Assembly (NCBI GenBank): GCA_021397835.1
Contig: JAJFZO010000344.1
Coordinates: 7,998,001-8,062,000, forward strand
DNA length: 64,000 bases
Direction: 5' to 3'
DNA from: Moringa oleifera
Taxonomy: Eukaryota > Streptophyta > Magnoliopsida > Brassicales > Moringaceae
A model generated the notes under the pieces. It had not been told where the DNA came from, searched no databases, and saw nothing but the letters and a program-made list of their open reading frames with translations. Made by a program: the position numbers and the translations under genes. This document shows positions 49,484-64,000 of the stretch, piece by piece; position 1 is the first letter of the stretch; each line of letters starts with the position of its first letter.

Positions 49484-51046
49484 ATGGATTTCATTCACAG
49501 GATCCTTAACGTCGTCCTGCCTCCTCTAACTCTTCTCGGGCTTGTCTTCTTCTCACCATTTTATCTGGTATTCAAGTTTTTCAGTTGTATAAAACGACGC
49601 GCAAACAGTGAAAACGTGGCCGGAAAAGTAGTACTCATCACTGGAGCATCTTCAGGCATCGGTGAGGTTGGTACCAACATTTAATGAATATGTTAAGCCC
49701 ACAATAGTTAACAGAAGTTACTGGTCAACAACATTCTTTATGATTGTGTTGTGATTTTGTAAAGCATATCGCCTACGAGTATGCTAGAAGAAGAGCACGT
49801 CTAGCCCTTGTTGCGAGAAGAGAATGCCGTCTCCAAGAAGTTGCGAGCAAAGCCCAAGTGTTCGGTTCACCGGAGGTTATCGTGATCCAGGCAGATGTTT
49901 CAAAGGTTGAAGATTGTAAGCGGTTTGTTGATGAAACTGTGAGACATTACGGAAAGTGTAAGTAAGAACATACCTATATCCTTTCTAATTTTTTAATTCT
50001 TCTGCGAATTACTTTGTGATCTATACAATGCAACAGTGGATCATCTTGTCAACAATGCTGGCATTGCTCGATGGAGCATGTTTGGGGATTCAACTCAAAT
50101 CGGTGACTTCGCGCCCGTTATGGTAATGAGGTGTTTCCTGGAATTACATCTCAGGGTTATAACACAGTTTATCCTCCTCGAATATCTTTGTCTTGAGGAT
50201 CCAAAGACGAGCAAGAATGTCCCCTAAATCTAGTGATCTCCAATTCGTTGTTTTTGCAGAAAACAAATTTCTGGGGTTCTGTTTATGCAACCCATTTTGC
50301 AGTTCCTTACCTGAAAAAGAGCAAAGGAAAGATCATTGTCATTGCTTCAGTTGCTGGATGGTTAACCCCACCAAGTTTGAGCATCTACAATGTAAGGGAT
50401 CTCTCCCATATCCTTCTTTAGTCTCTCGTTTTCTCAGTTTAGCTGATCTAACTGTACTTTTGTTATCATCTAGGCAAGCAAGGCAGCACTAGTAAGCTTA
50501 TATGAGACACTGAGGATCGAATTTGGTTCTGATATTGGGATAACAATTGTCACTCCTGGACTAATCGAGTCAGAAATAACTAATGCTGATTTTATATTAG
50601 AGGTAGGAAAATGGATTAATTTTTCTTTTTATTTCTGGGTCCCTATATGTTTTGAGCTAAACGCGTTCTGCCAAGTTCAGTGAGTATTTCCATGAACAAT
50701 TGTGTTCATGGCAGCAGCACGCTTTTGCTACGAATTGTATATGATCTTTGAATCTACAACAATTTATGCAAGTCACGTGGTCTTTAGCAACAGAACCGGA
50801 TTACCATAACAACTCTGAATCTTTTGAGGCATTATTTATGGGCAGGGTCACTATAGTTTTGTCCCACTTCGATCTGCAGATGGGTGTGCCAAAGCAATCG
50901 TGAACAGTGCTTGCCATGGAGAGAGACACCTTACAGAACCATTCTGGGTTACGACTGTGCTCTTGTTGAAGCTGCTGTGTCCTGAGCTAGTAGAGTGGAC
51001 ATGGCGCTTCCTTTTACTCAGCACCCGAAAAAATAAACATCAATAG
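49484..51046 (+). CDS. 11-beta-HSD-like short-chain dehydrogenase, SDR unit 3, intact
   Basis: Exons 49484-49666, 49765-49957, 50037-50122, 50260-50391, 50474-50602, 50846-51046 give 924 nt and 307 residues. The first five exons match unit 1 in number and phase, so the subfamily shares one gene structure. The N-terminal hydrophobic segment has FFSPFYLVFKF where unit 1 has LPPF. It has TGASSGIG, VNNAGIARW, ASVAGWLTPP and YNASKAA. The C-terminus is about 40 residues shorter than unit 1, ending FLLLSTRKNKHQ, so this is another branch of the family (HSD4/5/6 type by pattern). Substrate unknown. Unit 5 is a truncated copy of it. Confidence 0.9.
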
Positions 51047-51769
51047 GCTGAACATATCCTCAAAGGACGTTCCTGTACAAGCCTCAGTTCTTTGTATGGA
51101 GCTCCAGGGCAAAACGTTGTCATCAAGCTTGTCAAGATCTCTGGAGCTGACTCTTTGTTCAGCTGAGAGCGTGATGCTCTAACATGGCTAGACCCTAGCT
51201 GCCAGTATTTGGAAGTTGTAATTTCTCTTCACCACTTTCATTGAAAGATGAATAATAACTTTTCTATTATTAGAAGAGTAGGAAGACAGCAAAACAGATG
51301 ATGGGGACCTTCCAGGGATAGCAACTGTCCTCTTCAATGCTTTGAGATTGCTGATTCAACAGCTGGGTTCCCTGATAGATCTGCCATTGCCAGGTTGATG
51401 GCTGTGAGTGATTTTGTTCCGTGAGTTGCTGGACCACTTTGGAAATTTAATATGGCTATTTAGGGAAAGTTCATACTTTATGTATTATCTGCTTGTTCAT
51501 TATCTGATCTTGAAATCAGAAGCGCTCCTTTAATAATTCAACCGCCACCCCGGTGATTATGAATGCAGCAACCACCTCCCAACTCTGACTGATACATAAC
51601 AGAGAATTAAATGCCATTTTCAACCAACGTTTTAAGTATTAATCAAGTCAATTATGTAATAACCTGACAGAAGAAAGTTACTGGACAAAACAGCATACTT
51701 GCAGGCTGATAGTTTTTGCTTTACATACAAAGCTTAAGAAGGGTTCTTGAGTCCATTCTAGCAGGAGCA

Positions 51770-52979
51770 ATGGATTTGATTCAGGAGTTCATGAACATTG
51801 TTCTTCCTCCTCTAACACTAATTGCTCTCCTTTTAGTTGTACCTCCATATCTCATTCTCAAGTTCCTTTGTTGCATAAAAAGGTTGATGTTCGGTGAAAA
51901 TGTAGCTGGAAAAGTAGTAATCATCACAGGAGCAGCTTCTGGCATTGGCAAGGTTACATAACTGGCCCAGGCCCTTTAACTACCTGACTATATTGGTCTT
52001 TCAAGGTTTCTTGATTCTGTCAACTTTTCCTTTGTTTGTGCAGGAAATTGCTTACAAGTATGCAAGGAGAGGAGCTTGTTCAGCACTGGTTGATGTGAAA
52101 GAAGACAGACTGTTAGCAATTTGTCCATGCAGCAGTGCATCATTTTGGCCTATGTAAGATCTCTACCAAACTAGCTATCAATCTGCTTTTGGTGATTCAT
52201 TTTTTTCTGATTGTTTTCTTCTCTAATGATTCATCGTGTCCACAGAAGAATAGTGGATCATCTGGTGAACAATGCTGCTGGATTAGAAGGGTAGCATTGT
52301 TTCATAAAGTCAACAATGTCTCTGATATCACTCCCATAATGGTAATGCATCAGCCGACTCTAAATAATGCCTTTTTAATTTTTCAAATGACATAAACCTC
52401 TTCCTGGTTCAGATTATTCAAGCATATTTTGTGAAACAATAAAGGAAATTAATCATGAATGATATATATATTCATTGGATATAAATTTTGGGGGTCAGTT
52501 CACAGAGCAAAAGGAAGATTTGTAAAACATTACTTCAGCTGTCAGGTGATTCCCTCTTCTAGGAAATCTATCTACTCGGTAAGAAACTTACAAGGAGTAC
52601 ATGCTAAGCTTAGTTGCCAGGTATTGCTTTGATTGATTGGTTAGTGTTGATTCAGGCAAGCAAGGCAGCACTAATAAAATTCTACAAGACACTGATATGT
52701 AACCAATCTGAAGTAGTTATGTTACATGTTCTTATTATATTGTTTGGTAAAGAGAGTGATGTAATTGTAAAGCAGAATTTTGGCGGTTCTTCCACAGAAG
52801 TTGGCAGATTTTATGCCCAAGGAGTCCCCAGAAGGATGTACAAAGCAAATTGTGAAGAGTACCTGCCGCGGGGATAGGTACCTGGTAGAACTTGGGTGCG
52901 TTATCCATGGACGCTGCTCTGCCTGGACCTGGTTGAATATGTCACACGCAGGCTGATTATCAGGTGTAAGGGTGCAAAC
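51770..52979 (+). pseudogene. 11-beta-HSD-like SDR unit 4, degenerate copy of unit 6
   Basis: Exon 1 (51,770-51,952) is open and nearly the same as unit 6 exon 1. Exon 2 has lost about 110 bases between the regions for VKED and RFVHA. Exon 3 is disturbed after NNAA. Exon 4 keeps only its ends. Exon 5 breaks after KFYKTL. Exon 6 has small gaps (PRGDRYLVE region) and similarity to unit 6 ends abruptly at 52,979, within the last coding exon. This end coincides with the block boundary described in the findings. Confidence 0.9.
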
Positions 52980-53259
52980 AATTATATTCTAATTTACCAA
53001 AATTAAAGATACCGCATAAAACAATAATGCAATAACAAAAACAGAGTCCTGTTAACATATGCCATTATTAGGTGTTCAGATACAGCCTCATCATTTTGTA
53101 TACTCTTATTGAACTTTACAACCGTTAGTTTGAATAAACTACACTAGTCCAAAATTTCAGGCAAAAAATGCAAAAGCAGTTAAAAATACCATTATGCATC
53201 AAGGAAACACCAACTAATTCAAAGTAAGACAGTTTGCAAATCTTACTTGTTTCATTAAC

Positions 53260-53442
53260 CCACCAGTGATTTTCGAACTTGGCTGAAGGTGAGCCTCCTT
53301 GAAGGATCTTCTCTGTACTTATTAATGATAAAATCTCTGTATTCTTTGTATACTTTCGGTGTCCTCGTAGTCGAGCTCCCATCGAAGAACTCCTTTAATG
53401 CAACTCTCTCAGATTCGTGGATATCGTCCCAAGAAAACCAAC
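53260..53442 (-). pseudogene. Isolated SWIRM exon of a SWI3A-like chromatin-remodelling gene
   Basis: SWI3 proteins are core subunits of plant SWI/SNF complexes; SWIRM binds nucleosomal DNA. The 183-base stretch is bounded by a good acceptor (TTATTAG|GT) and donor (G|GTTAAT). It reads WFSWDDIHESERVALKEFFD, then SSTTRTPKVYKEYRDFIINK and EDPSRRLTFSQVRKSLVG, closest to SWI3A. Its first residue is Ser split by the intron. I find no N-terminal exon (YTIPS-type) upstream and no DVTLLHKVF-type exon downstream. It is therefore a gene fragment, open in frame, not a gene. Confidence 0.85.
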
Positions 53443-54876
53443 CTAATAAAATTAAATTCATGTTAAGATTCTTATTTACTCCACAATTTTCCGCAGAAAT
53501 TACGATACATATAAAGCCCCCTCTGTCTGGACTAGAAAAATTTTTCATAGAAACAAGCAAAACCTGAAGAGCCTAGTAGACCCACTAGAAGGTCGTTTTA
53601 TCGACTATTGCTTTAGTTTCCCATGAAAACAAACAGAGTTCTTAGGCTTAATACGAATAAGAAGAAAGCGAAAATGGCAGGGTTAAAAATCAGAGAGAGA
53701 GAGTCGGAGAGCCTAACAAGAGTGGGTAGGGATGGTGTAGGGGTCGAGCTCTTGTTCGTCAGGTCGGACCTGTTTCAAATTCGGATCCTGGCTGGTCCCC
53801 CCATACCGAGCTGTTCGAGTAGTTCCGGTCCGATCCCCGGTACGCTCTATTTTAAGGATACAATACAAGCGGGTACTTTGGAATTTAGTCTGCTGCTGTG
53901 TGACCTATTTAAAAGCCATCCACTAATAAGAACTCAACACGTGGGGAGAGTTTTACGGTTGAAAAAGGTTGTTTACTGTAATCTTAATAAGATAAACCAT
54001 TAGATAAACATAAAACACACTTGAATTATTGATACTTTTTATCTAAAATTTTGTGATTTTGATTCAAATAATTTTTCATATAAATTTTTAATTTGATTCA
54101 AATTAATTCCCTCCTTTAATGAGCAGATTCAAGTTTTCAATTTATTTGAAAAAATTTATTGTATTTCATAACAAAGGGGTTCAACCCTGAACTCAATAAT
54201 TAAATCCTTCCTTTTTTCTTTTTTCTGGTATTCAGTAAATGAACAAAACCGGTTCTGCTCTTTTCTCTTACCACCATATTAAAATCATTCATTGTTAACC
54301 GCACCGTTGATCAAATTCCAGCCTCAAGTTTTTTCAGAATTATATAAACAACTAGACAATGTTGATAAAATCATTCATTGCAAACCCTATTGACTTGCTA
54401 ACTACAGAAACCAAAAATGCATTATTAAAATCACTGGATTTTGGGTTAAAGAAAAGAAACACTTCTACAGCACAACATCCAATTCTGTTGCTTGATGACT
54501 GTCATCAATCATCCACACTAATGAGATTCTGTTCAGCTCATTCATCATTGAACAGAATGCACCCCGATGTACTATTAAAGTATGAGAAATACCTCTGGCT
54601 ACAAAGTCAAAATAGCTCTAAAATTTCTGCAAAGGGTAAGATAGCTGCAAAAGATAAATCGTAACAAAATCTTGGGCAAAACTTAGATAAGAGCACATCC
54701 TAAAGGCTAAATAGCTCCTTTAAAGCTCGACCTGAAAAATATAAAAATACTTCTACTAACATAATGCTGAAAGTCAAGACGTCTGATTCAAGTCACCACA
54801 AAAGACCATTTTAATCATCCAAAAAAGTAAGGCACAATCAACACAAGAAAAGAAGTCTTCGTGACTAACAAGGCTC

Positions 54877-57106
<2,230 letters not shown>

Positions 57107-57596
57107 TTTCTTTGTCCTCTCCCTTGCTCCTGCTAACGGCGAGAGAAAACCCTAGCAACTGGGGGTGAAACGAGGGCTTTTGATTATGCAGGTCAACGGA
57201 AGTATTATGTCGTTTCCGCCTTCGAGGGCTTTTTTGTATTCAATTGGGTCGGACTATGGGCCCTTGGTGTGGTTGGGTTTCAGGACCAGACCCGAAACCA
57301 TAGCATTGAATTATTTAACTAATGGGCTTTCTATCTGACAGGAAACCACGTCGCATAAAGTTTGTTGGATTTGGCTGGGACTGTGGATGGAGATGCCCTT
57401 ATATTCTTCACTTTCAGTTGTTATATTCAAATTGAAAAGACCCTTTTCATATCACAAATGGATTCAGATTATTATTATTTCAGTTATGTAATAAAATATT
57501 TATTATTTATAATTTATCATATTAATGTAAAAAATAAAACATATCTTAATAATTTATTTCATTAAACTAATACATATTAATTTATCATATTAAACA

Positions 57597-58842
57597 ACGT
57601 CTAGCCCTTGTTACTAAAAGAGAAGGCCGTCTCCATGGAGTTGCGAGCAAAGCCCGACTGTCAGGTTCACCGGAGGTTATCGTGATCCAGGCAGATGTTT
57701 CGAAGGTTGAAGATTTTAAGCTGTTTGTTGATGAAACTATGAGACATTACGGAAAGTGTAAGTAAGAAATTACACGTACCAGTATCCTTTCTAATTTTTT
57801 ACTTCTTCTGCGAACTACTTTGTGATCTATGCAATGCACCAGTGGATCATGTTATGAACATTGCTGGTATTGCTCGATGGAGCATGTTTGGGGATTCAAC
57901 TCAAATCGGTGACTTCGCTCCAGTTATGGTAATTAGGTGTTTCCTGGAACTGCATCTCAGGGCTATAACACAGTTTATCAACCTCGAATATCATTGCCTT
58001 GAGGACGCAAAGACGACCAAGAATTCCTCCAAATCCAGTGATCTTCAATTCGTTGTATTGGCAGAATACAAATTTCTGGGGTTCAGTTTATGCATCCCGT
58101 TTTGCAGCTCCCTACCTGGAAAAGAGCAAAGGAAAGATCATTGTCATTGCTTCAGTTGCTGGATGGTTAACCCCGCCAAGTTTGAGCATCTACAGTGCAA
58201 GGGATCTCTGCCATGTCCTTCTTTAGTCTCTCTTTTTCTCAGTTTAGCTCATCTCACTGTACTTTTGTTATCATTCTAGGCAATCAAGGCAGCACTAGTA
58301 AGCTTATATGAGACACTGAGGATTGAATTTGGTTGGGATATTGGGATAACAATTGTCACTCCTGGATTAATCGAGTCAGAAATAATCAATGCTGATTTTA
58401 TATTAGAGGTAGGAAAAATGGCTTAATTTTCTTTTACTTTCTGGATCCCAGTATGTTTTGAGCTAAAAACGATCTGCTAAGTTCAGTGAGTATTTCCATG
58501 AACACTTGTGTTCATGACAGCAGCAGGGCTTTTGGTACGAATTATATATGATCTTTGAACCTACAACAATTTTATGCAAGTCACATAGTCTTTATCGACA
58601 GAACTGGATTACCATAACAACTCCGAATCTTTTGAGATACTATTTATGGGCAGGGTCACTATGGCTTTGTCCGACTTTGATCTGCAGATGGGTGTGCCAA
58701 AGCCATCGTGAACAGTGTTGCCATGGAGAGAGACACCCTGCAGAACCATTCTGGCTTAGGACTGTGCTCCTGTTGAGGCTGTGTCCTGAGCTAGTAGAGT
58801 GGACTTGGCGCTTCCTGTTACTCACCACCCGAAAAAAATAAA
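57597..58842 (+). pseudogene. 11-beta-HSD-like SDR unit 5, 5'-truncated copy of unit 3
   Basis: Similarity to unit 3 begins abruptly at about 57,597, inside exon 2 (LALV.KRE.RL), so exon 1 and the promoter are missing. NNAG is changed to NIAG. The exon 4 donor is AGT|GCAAGG where unit 3 has AAT|GTAAGG. Exon 6 (from 58,654) has TGA at 58,678-58,680, and a one-base loss follows in the stretch corresponding to VNSACHGE. The 3' flank also matches unit 3 and continues into unit 6. Confidence 0.92.
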
Positions 58843-59572
58843 CATCAATAGGCTGAACAAATCCTCAAAGGACATTCCTGTACAATCCTCAGTTCTATGT
58901 ACAAAGCACCAGGGCAAACAATTGTCATCAAGCTTGTCAAGATCGCTGGAGCTGACTCTTTGTTCAGCTGAGAGCTTGATGCTGTAACATGGCCAGGCCC
59001 TAGCTGTCAATATTTAAAAGTTGTAATTTCTCTTCACCACTTTCATTGAAAGATGAATAATAACTTTTGTATCATTAGAAGAGTAGGAGACAGTAAAACA
59101 GATGATGGGGACCTTCCAGGGATAGCTACAGTCCTCTTCAATGCTTTGAGATTGCTGATTCAACAGCTGGCTTCCCTGATAGATCTGACATTGCCAGGTT
59201 GATGCCTGTGAGTGATTTTGTCCATGAGTCACTGGAACACTTTGGAAATTTAACATGGCTATTTAGGGAAGGTTCATAATTTGTGTATAATCTGCTTGTT
59301 CATTATCTGATCTTGAAATCAGAAGTGCTCCTTTAATAATTCAACCAAACCATTCTGATAATTATGAATGCAGCAACCACCTCCCAACTCTGACTGATAC
59401 GTTACAGAGTATTAAATGCCATTTCCCACCAACGTTAAGTATTTATTAAGTCAATAATGTAATAACCTAACAGAAAAAAGTTACTGGACAAAGTAGTATA
59501 TATGCAGGCTGATAGTTTTTGCTTTAAGTATGAAGCTTAAGAAGGGTTCTTGAGTCCATTGTAGCTGGAGCA

Positions 59573-61058
59573 ATGGATTTGATTCAGAAGTTCATGAACA
59601 TTTTTCTTCCTCCTCTAACACTAATTGCTCTCCTTTTAGTTGTACCTCCATATCTTGTTCTCAAGTTCCTTTATGGCATAAAAAGGTTGATGTTCAGTGA
59701 AAATGTAGCTGGAAAAGTAGTAATCATCACAGGAGCAGCTTCTGGCATTGGCAAGGTCACATAGCTGGTGCTGGCCCTTTAACTACCTGACTATATTTGT
59801 CTTTCAGGGGTCCTTGATTCTGTCAACTTTTCCTTTGTTTGTGCAGGAAATTGCTTACGAGTATGCGAGCAGAGGAGCTTGTTTAGCACTGGTTGATGTG
59901 AAAGAAGATAGTCTGGGGCCTGTTGTGGATAAGGCCAAGGCTCTTGGCTCCCCTGATGTTATTAGCATCTATGGGGATGTTTCCAGGGTGGAAGACTGTC
60001 AGCGATTTGTCCATGCAGCCATGCACCACTTTGGCCAATGTGAGATCTCTGCTAAACTGCTATCAATCTGCGTTAGTGTTTCACCTTTTTTCAAATTGTT
60101 TTCTTCTCTAATGACTCATGGTGTCCATGGAAGAACAGTGGATCATCTGGTGAACAATGCTGGTACTGCAAGAGTAGCATTGTTTCATAAAGTCAACAAT
60201 GTCTCTGATCTCACTCCCATAATGGTAATGTATCGGCAGACTCTGAATAATGCCTTTTTAATTTGTCAAATTAGGTAAACCTCTTTCTGGTTCAGATTAT
60301 TCAAGCATATTTTGTCCAACAATAAAGGAAATTAATCATGAATGATATGTATAACCATAGGATATAAATTTTTGGGGGTCAGTTTACGGCACCCATTTCG
60401 CAATTCCACACCTGAGAAGGAGCAAAGGGAAGATCGTTGTCATTGCTTCAGCTGCTGGTTGGTTCCCTCTTCCAGGAAATTCTATCTACTCGGTGAGAAA
60501 TTTAGGAAAGTACATGCTAAGCTTAGTTGCCAAGCATTGCTTTGATTGATTTGGTTTGTGTTGATTCAGGCAAGCAAGGCAGCGCTAATAAGATTCTACG
60601 AGACACTGAGGACAGAAATTGGTTCAGATATTGGCATAACAATTGTCACTCCAGGCTTTATCAATACAGACTTATTAAGAAATCAGCCTTCAGAGACTGT
60701 AAGCTCTTACTAACTCGATGTTTTTTTTCTCTCTGATATATAACCAAACTGAAGTAGTCATATTACATGTTCTTATTATATTGTATGATAAAGGGAGTGA
60801 CCTAATTGTATCGCGAAACTTTTGGTGGTTCTTCTGCAGCAGTTGGCAGATTTTGTTCCCAAGGAGTCCCCAGAAGAATGTGCAAAGCAAATTGTGAACA
60901 GTGCTTGCCACGGGGATAGGTACCTAGTAGAGCCATCTTGGGTGAGGGTGCTTTATCCATGGACGCTGCTCTGCCTGGACCTGGTTGAATATGTCACACG
61001 CAGGCTGATTATCAGGTGTAAGGGTGCAAACAGGTCTTATGAACAAAAGAAAGACTAA
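59573..61058 (+). CDS. 11-beta-HSD-like short-chain dehydrogenase, SDR unit 6, intact
   Basis: Exons 59573-59755, 59847-60039, 60139-60224, 60361-60492, 60570-60698, 60840-61058 give 942 nt and 313 residues. N-terminus MDLIQKFMNIFLPPLTLIAL, then VPPYLVLKF with a proline pair in the hydrophobic segment. Cofactor motif TGAASGIG, VNNAGTARV, catalytic IASAAGW and YSASKAA (Tyr and Lys both present). The C-terminus ends RCKGANRSYEQKKD, unlike units 1 and 3. The exon 6 acceptor is CTGCAGCAG, a NAGNAG site that could add or drop one Gln. It is the intact counterpart of unit 4. Confidence 0.9.
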
Positions 61059-62014
61059 GGAGATTCAGAAGTTTAGTATAGTAAATGGTGTCATGTTCTA
61101 AGTATGTGCTGGGATTCCCAGGGCTTGATTTTGGTGATGGAAATAAAATTTGACAGCCATGAAATGATAGAAATAAAATTGGAAGGCCATGAGGACCGAC
61201 TATAGGAATCTAAATTAAGCATATTTAGATTGTGTACAAATATTACTGCAACTCCGAAGGTAAAAATCAATGAATGTTGGGGGAGAGAAAAGAGCAACAA
61301 TAGTTGGTTATTGATTGTTCAGAGTCTTGACCAATTGGCTGTCCTTACCTGGACCAGTTGTAATCCTTTCCTTTCCAAGGTTTATCATGTTCTCACATTG
61401 CACACTCTAAGGTTTATCATTTCTTAAAACAGAAGCATTATTCACATATTACAGCATGTCAACATGACAAAACAAGGAACTTGGATAAGTAAAATTTCTG
61501 AATCCGGCAAATTTGAAAAATGATCAAACCAGCGTAGTTGGAGGAGAAAGTGAGAATTCACATTGAAGTATGAGACTGCAGATGCACCTCACTTTGGATA
61601 AGTCTTCATTCACACTTTTTGGTATTCTCATGGCTAGTGTCCTTCAATGAAAGATTGATTGGTTTTCCATCCTTCTTTACATATCTTCAAATGACACGAA
61701 ACCCGAATTCTGTTATACACAACTGAGGGTAAACTTAAAAGAACAAGATCATGGTGCAGCAGGATTGAGCCAGCATGGCTGCTTGTATCCTCCCATCAAT
61801 CCTAGAGTTCCATAAGCTCCCAATGCCTCTCTGTGGGTTGAACTCAGCAGCTTCAAATGGCACATAACAAAATCATTATCAACAAGCCAAAGCATCATTC
61901 TCAAAAGGGGGAAAGATCCTCCCGTTACCTGCAACAGCAGCACATGCTCATTGCAGTCGATATTTGCAGCCTTCCAACTTCCTTCTCAGGCAGAAAGGAA
62001 AAATGCAGAGCCAA
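61059..62014. other. Intergenic between SDR unit 6 and RMI1
   Basis: 3' flanks of two convergent genes. No frame with family features is seen. Confidence 0.45.
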
Positions 62015-62537
62015 TCAAGGAGATATGTCAATAGGAGCTGGGTGCCAATGCCGTGGAGTTTGAGGAGAAAAGGACTTCAGTCTTTCGAGAAGCAACCATG
62101 CATCAGATGCAGGACAACCCTGGCACATCTCAAGGGCCACAGGAAGAGATGTTTCATTTATTTCAACAAGCATTGTGCCCTGTGGTGAAACAAATGAAAA
62201 TGATAAGGTACCAGATAGGTGAGCCCACCCTCCCATGACGAACTACTGCTAGACACCCTAAGCTATTTTAGCAATTAAAGAAATTGCCTTTCCTAGATAA
62301 GAAACAACCTTCACAATCTTCATTTAAACCAGTGTAACATCAAGCCCAATTTCTCAGTATAAAGTACCTCGAAATTGACTAAAAGTATTTGGAACTGCTT
62401 CAGAGTCTCCTTCATGCTGCTGACTGCTTTTGTGTCTGAAGAAGAAAGAGCAGCAGAAACCTGCTCTGGAGAATGACCTATTCCTTTTTGTACAACCTGA
62501 AGAGGAAAAATAACAGATCAACATATCGATTCCAGAT

Positions 62538-62568
<31 letters not shown>

Positions 62569-64000
62569 CAATTCATAACAACCTTATAGCATCACTTGGA
62601 GAATGCCAAAAGAGAAAAAGAAACTCACACTGTGATCAATCAAGATTTCAGAAATGAGGCTTCCATCATCAACGTAACACTGAAGCTCATATTTTGCCCT
62701 TTGCTTGTATTGGAATCTCTTGACACCAGTCAGAAAGCACTACAAAATTTGTTCTTAAAAATTCAGAAAAATACAATACTAAAATGATGACTTCTACATA
62801 AGTTCCACTTCATATTTTCCCACCATACACATAATTAAATGTTACTTAAGACCACTTCCTGATCTGCTTGGTGAATTATAATTAGACAAATATGAATCAC
62901 ATACTCATGGAACAGATTGTTTATGGGTTAGTAACAAGTTCAAGTAAAAGTTTGCAGACACATATAGTAAACAAACTTCACCAAATAAGATAGACAACTC
63001 ATCAATAACCCAGGGGAACAAGTTGGTTCACTGAAGATATTCTACCATTAGAGCTTGTTGTTGAGGCACCAAAACTATTATACAAGAAGTATCATCAGTT
63101 CACTTTTTTGCTATGAATTGATAAATTGCATGCATATAATTGCACAAGAACATCTCATCAAGATAGTTGTACATAAGAAAACAACTTCATTCTTTTCTTC
63201 TTAAACCCAAAAAATAATAATAATAAAAAAAAATCCATCAACTAATATGTCCAAAACCTCACAATTTCATATATTTTAACACTTTAACTCTCATTTGGAG
63301 GTGATGCAACTCAGTCTAATTTCAGTAAAGCCTTTCAACATATATGAAAAAGAGAAATTAACTGAAACAGTACCAGTGAGAATGTTAGACAGAATTATTA
63401 AAACAATGTATAGCCTACACAAATGTCTAAGATATTTGACTTTTCTTTCTTCATAATATATTAGCAAAATTTAATGTAGCCAGCCACATTGTATTTAACT
63501 CAGAATCTGTTGAGTTATACAAAATTGAGTTGGATAGCTATGACTGGTACATAATCAATTAAAGAAGCTAGATGCAGTTATAATTATAAATCGAAACCCA
63601 GAGAATGACACCGTAAAAAAGAAACAACAAATTATGTGCAAACCTTAATTTTTCCTTGCACAGAAGATGCTTTGTCCTTCATTGCTGCCCATTTGGCTGA
63701 CAAGCTAGCTAAGTAAGTGAAAGGGATTTCTTGATCTCCAGATAGTAGGAGGGGATATTCTGCTTTATCAACCATATGGACATCCTCAACAACTAGTGCA
63801 ACATTGGAGGCTGGATTAGATGCAGCCATCACCTCATCAGTACGAAGAGTATCAACGTGTGTCTCCTCAACATTTGAAGCATTGTTAGATGATGGATCAG
63901 GCACAGCATTTTCCCTACTAATGAAAATGGAAGACTCTTCCATGGTTCTTTCACTGGTATCAGTTCTGGAAACAACCATAAGGATGTCCTCAACATCTGG
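62015..64000 (-). CDS. RMI1: RecQ-mediated genome instability protein 1 (RMI1), 3' part
   Basis: Scaffold of the RTR complex (RECQ4A-TOP3A-RMI1) that dissolves recombination intermediates. The gene runs off the right edge. Visible exons on the minus strand: 64000-63644 (partial), 62739-62629, 62496-62368, 62179-62015, giving the last 253 residues in one frame. An acidic/Ser-rich linker is followed by PFTYLASLSAKWAAMKDKAS and QGKIKCFLTGVKRFQYKQRA, then YVDDGSLISEILIDH, IGHSPEQVSAALSSSDTKAV, MKETLKQFQILLVNFEGTML and GCPASDAWLLLERLKSFSP, the C-terminal OB-fold of plant RMI1. The stop follows PIDISP. No lesions. Confidence 0.88.
62543..62568. repeat. (TA)n microsatellite in an RMI1 intron
   Basis: Pure TA run in the short intron between the exons at 62,629 and 62,496. 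Confidence 0.85.

Noticed and set aside
53623..54003. 126-codon plus-strand frame left of RPL7a
   Set aside because: No recognisable domain or splice context, and it changes composition abruptly; probably chance. The 101-codon frame at 54,359-54,664 was rejected for the same reason.
62629..62739. Suspected frameshift in an RMI1 exon
   Set aside because: On careful re-reading the exon contains TACAAGCAAAGG and is in frame (FQYKQRAKYEL); the first reading was my error.

Overview
This is a plant nuclear window, almost certainly from a eudicot. It has intron-rich genes with GT-AG (a few GC-AG) splicing, AT-rich intergenic DNA, plant-only families (HIPP, HVA22-like, WRKY group IIc, FATB-type thioesterase, DUF4408/DUF761, FBD F-box, steroleosin-like SDRs) and a decayed Ty1-copia element. 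I cannot name the species. All gene models were joined by eye from splice signals, reading phase and recall of protein families. No alignment or search was run.

Left part (1-14 kb): a complete SUMO-activating enzyme subunit 1 gene (SAE1, + strand, ten exons), a single-exon tail-anchored protein I do not recognise, a WRKY group IIc factor (-), a UDP-arabinopyranose mutase/RGP gene (-) that carries a frameshift and an in-frame TGA, and a conserved plant protein of unknown function (-).

Middle (14-42 kb): an F-box/FBD/LRR pseudogene (-), a shrunken copia relic, a pair of dispersed direct repeats, about 7 kb of AT-rich DNA with two MITE-like elements, a HIPP metallochaperone-like gene (+), about 6 kb without recognisable genes, then a divergent pair: a FATB-like acyl-ACP thioesterase (-) and an HVA22-family gene (+) with a G-box/ABRE upstream.

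Right part (42-64 kb): a DUF4408/DUF761 gene, then six units of a steroleosin / 11-beta-hydroxysteroid-dehydrogenase-like SDR family. Units 1, 3 and 6 are open; units 2, 4 and 5 are broken. Units 3-4 and 5-6 are two copies of one block. The block copies are separated by 4.6 kb holding a complete, intron-containing RPL7a (eL8) gene and one isolated SWIRM exon of a SWI3A-like gene. Each inner SDR unit is cut exactly where it meets this 4.6 kb segment, so the arrangement reads as a tandem duplication with foreign DNA at its junction. The 3' part of an RMI1 gene (-) runs off the right edge.

I found no wholly new biological system. The strongest observations are the duplication-with-filler structure, shared seed-type promoter motifs (RY plus ABRE) in SDR units 1 and 2, the doubly broken UAM gene, and a relic SDR 3' flank upstream of the DUF4408 gene.
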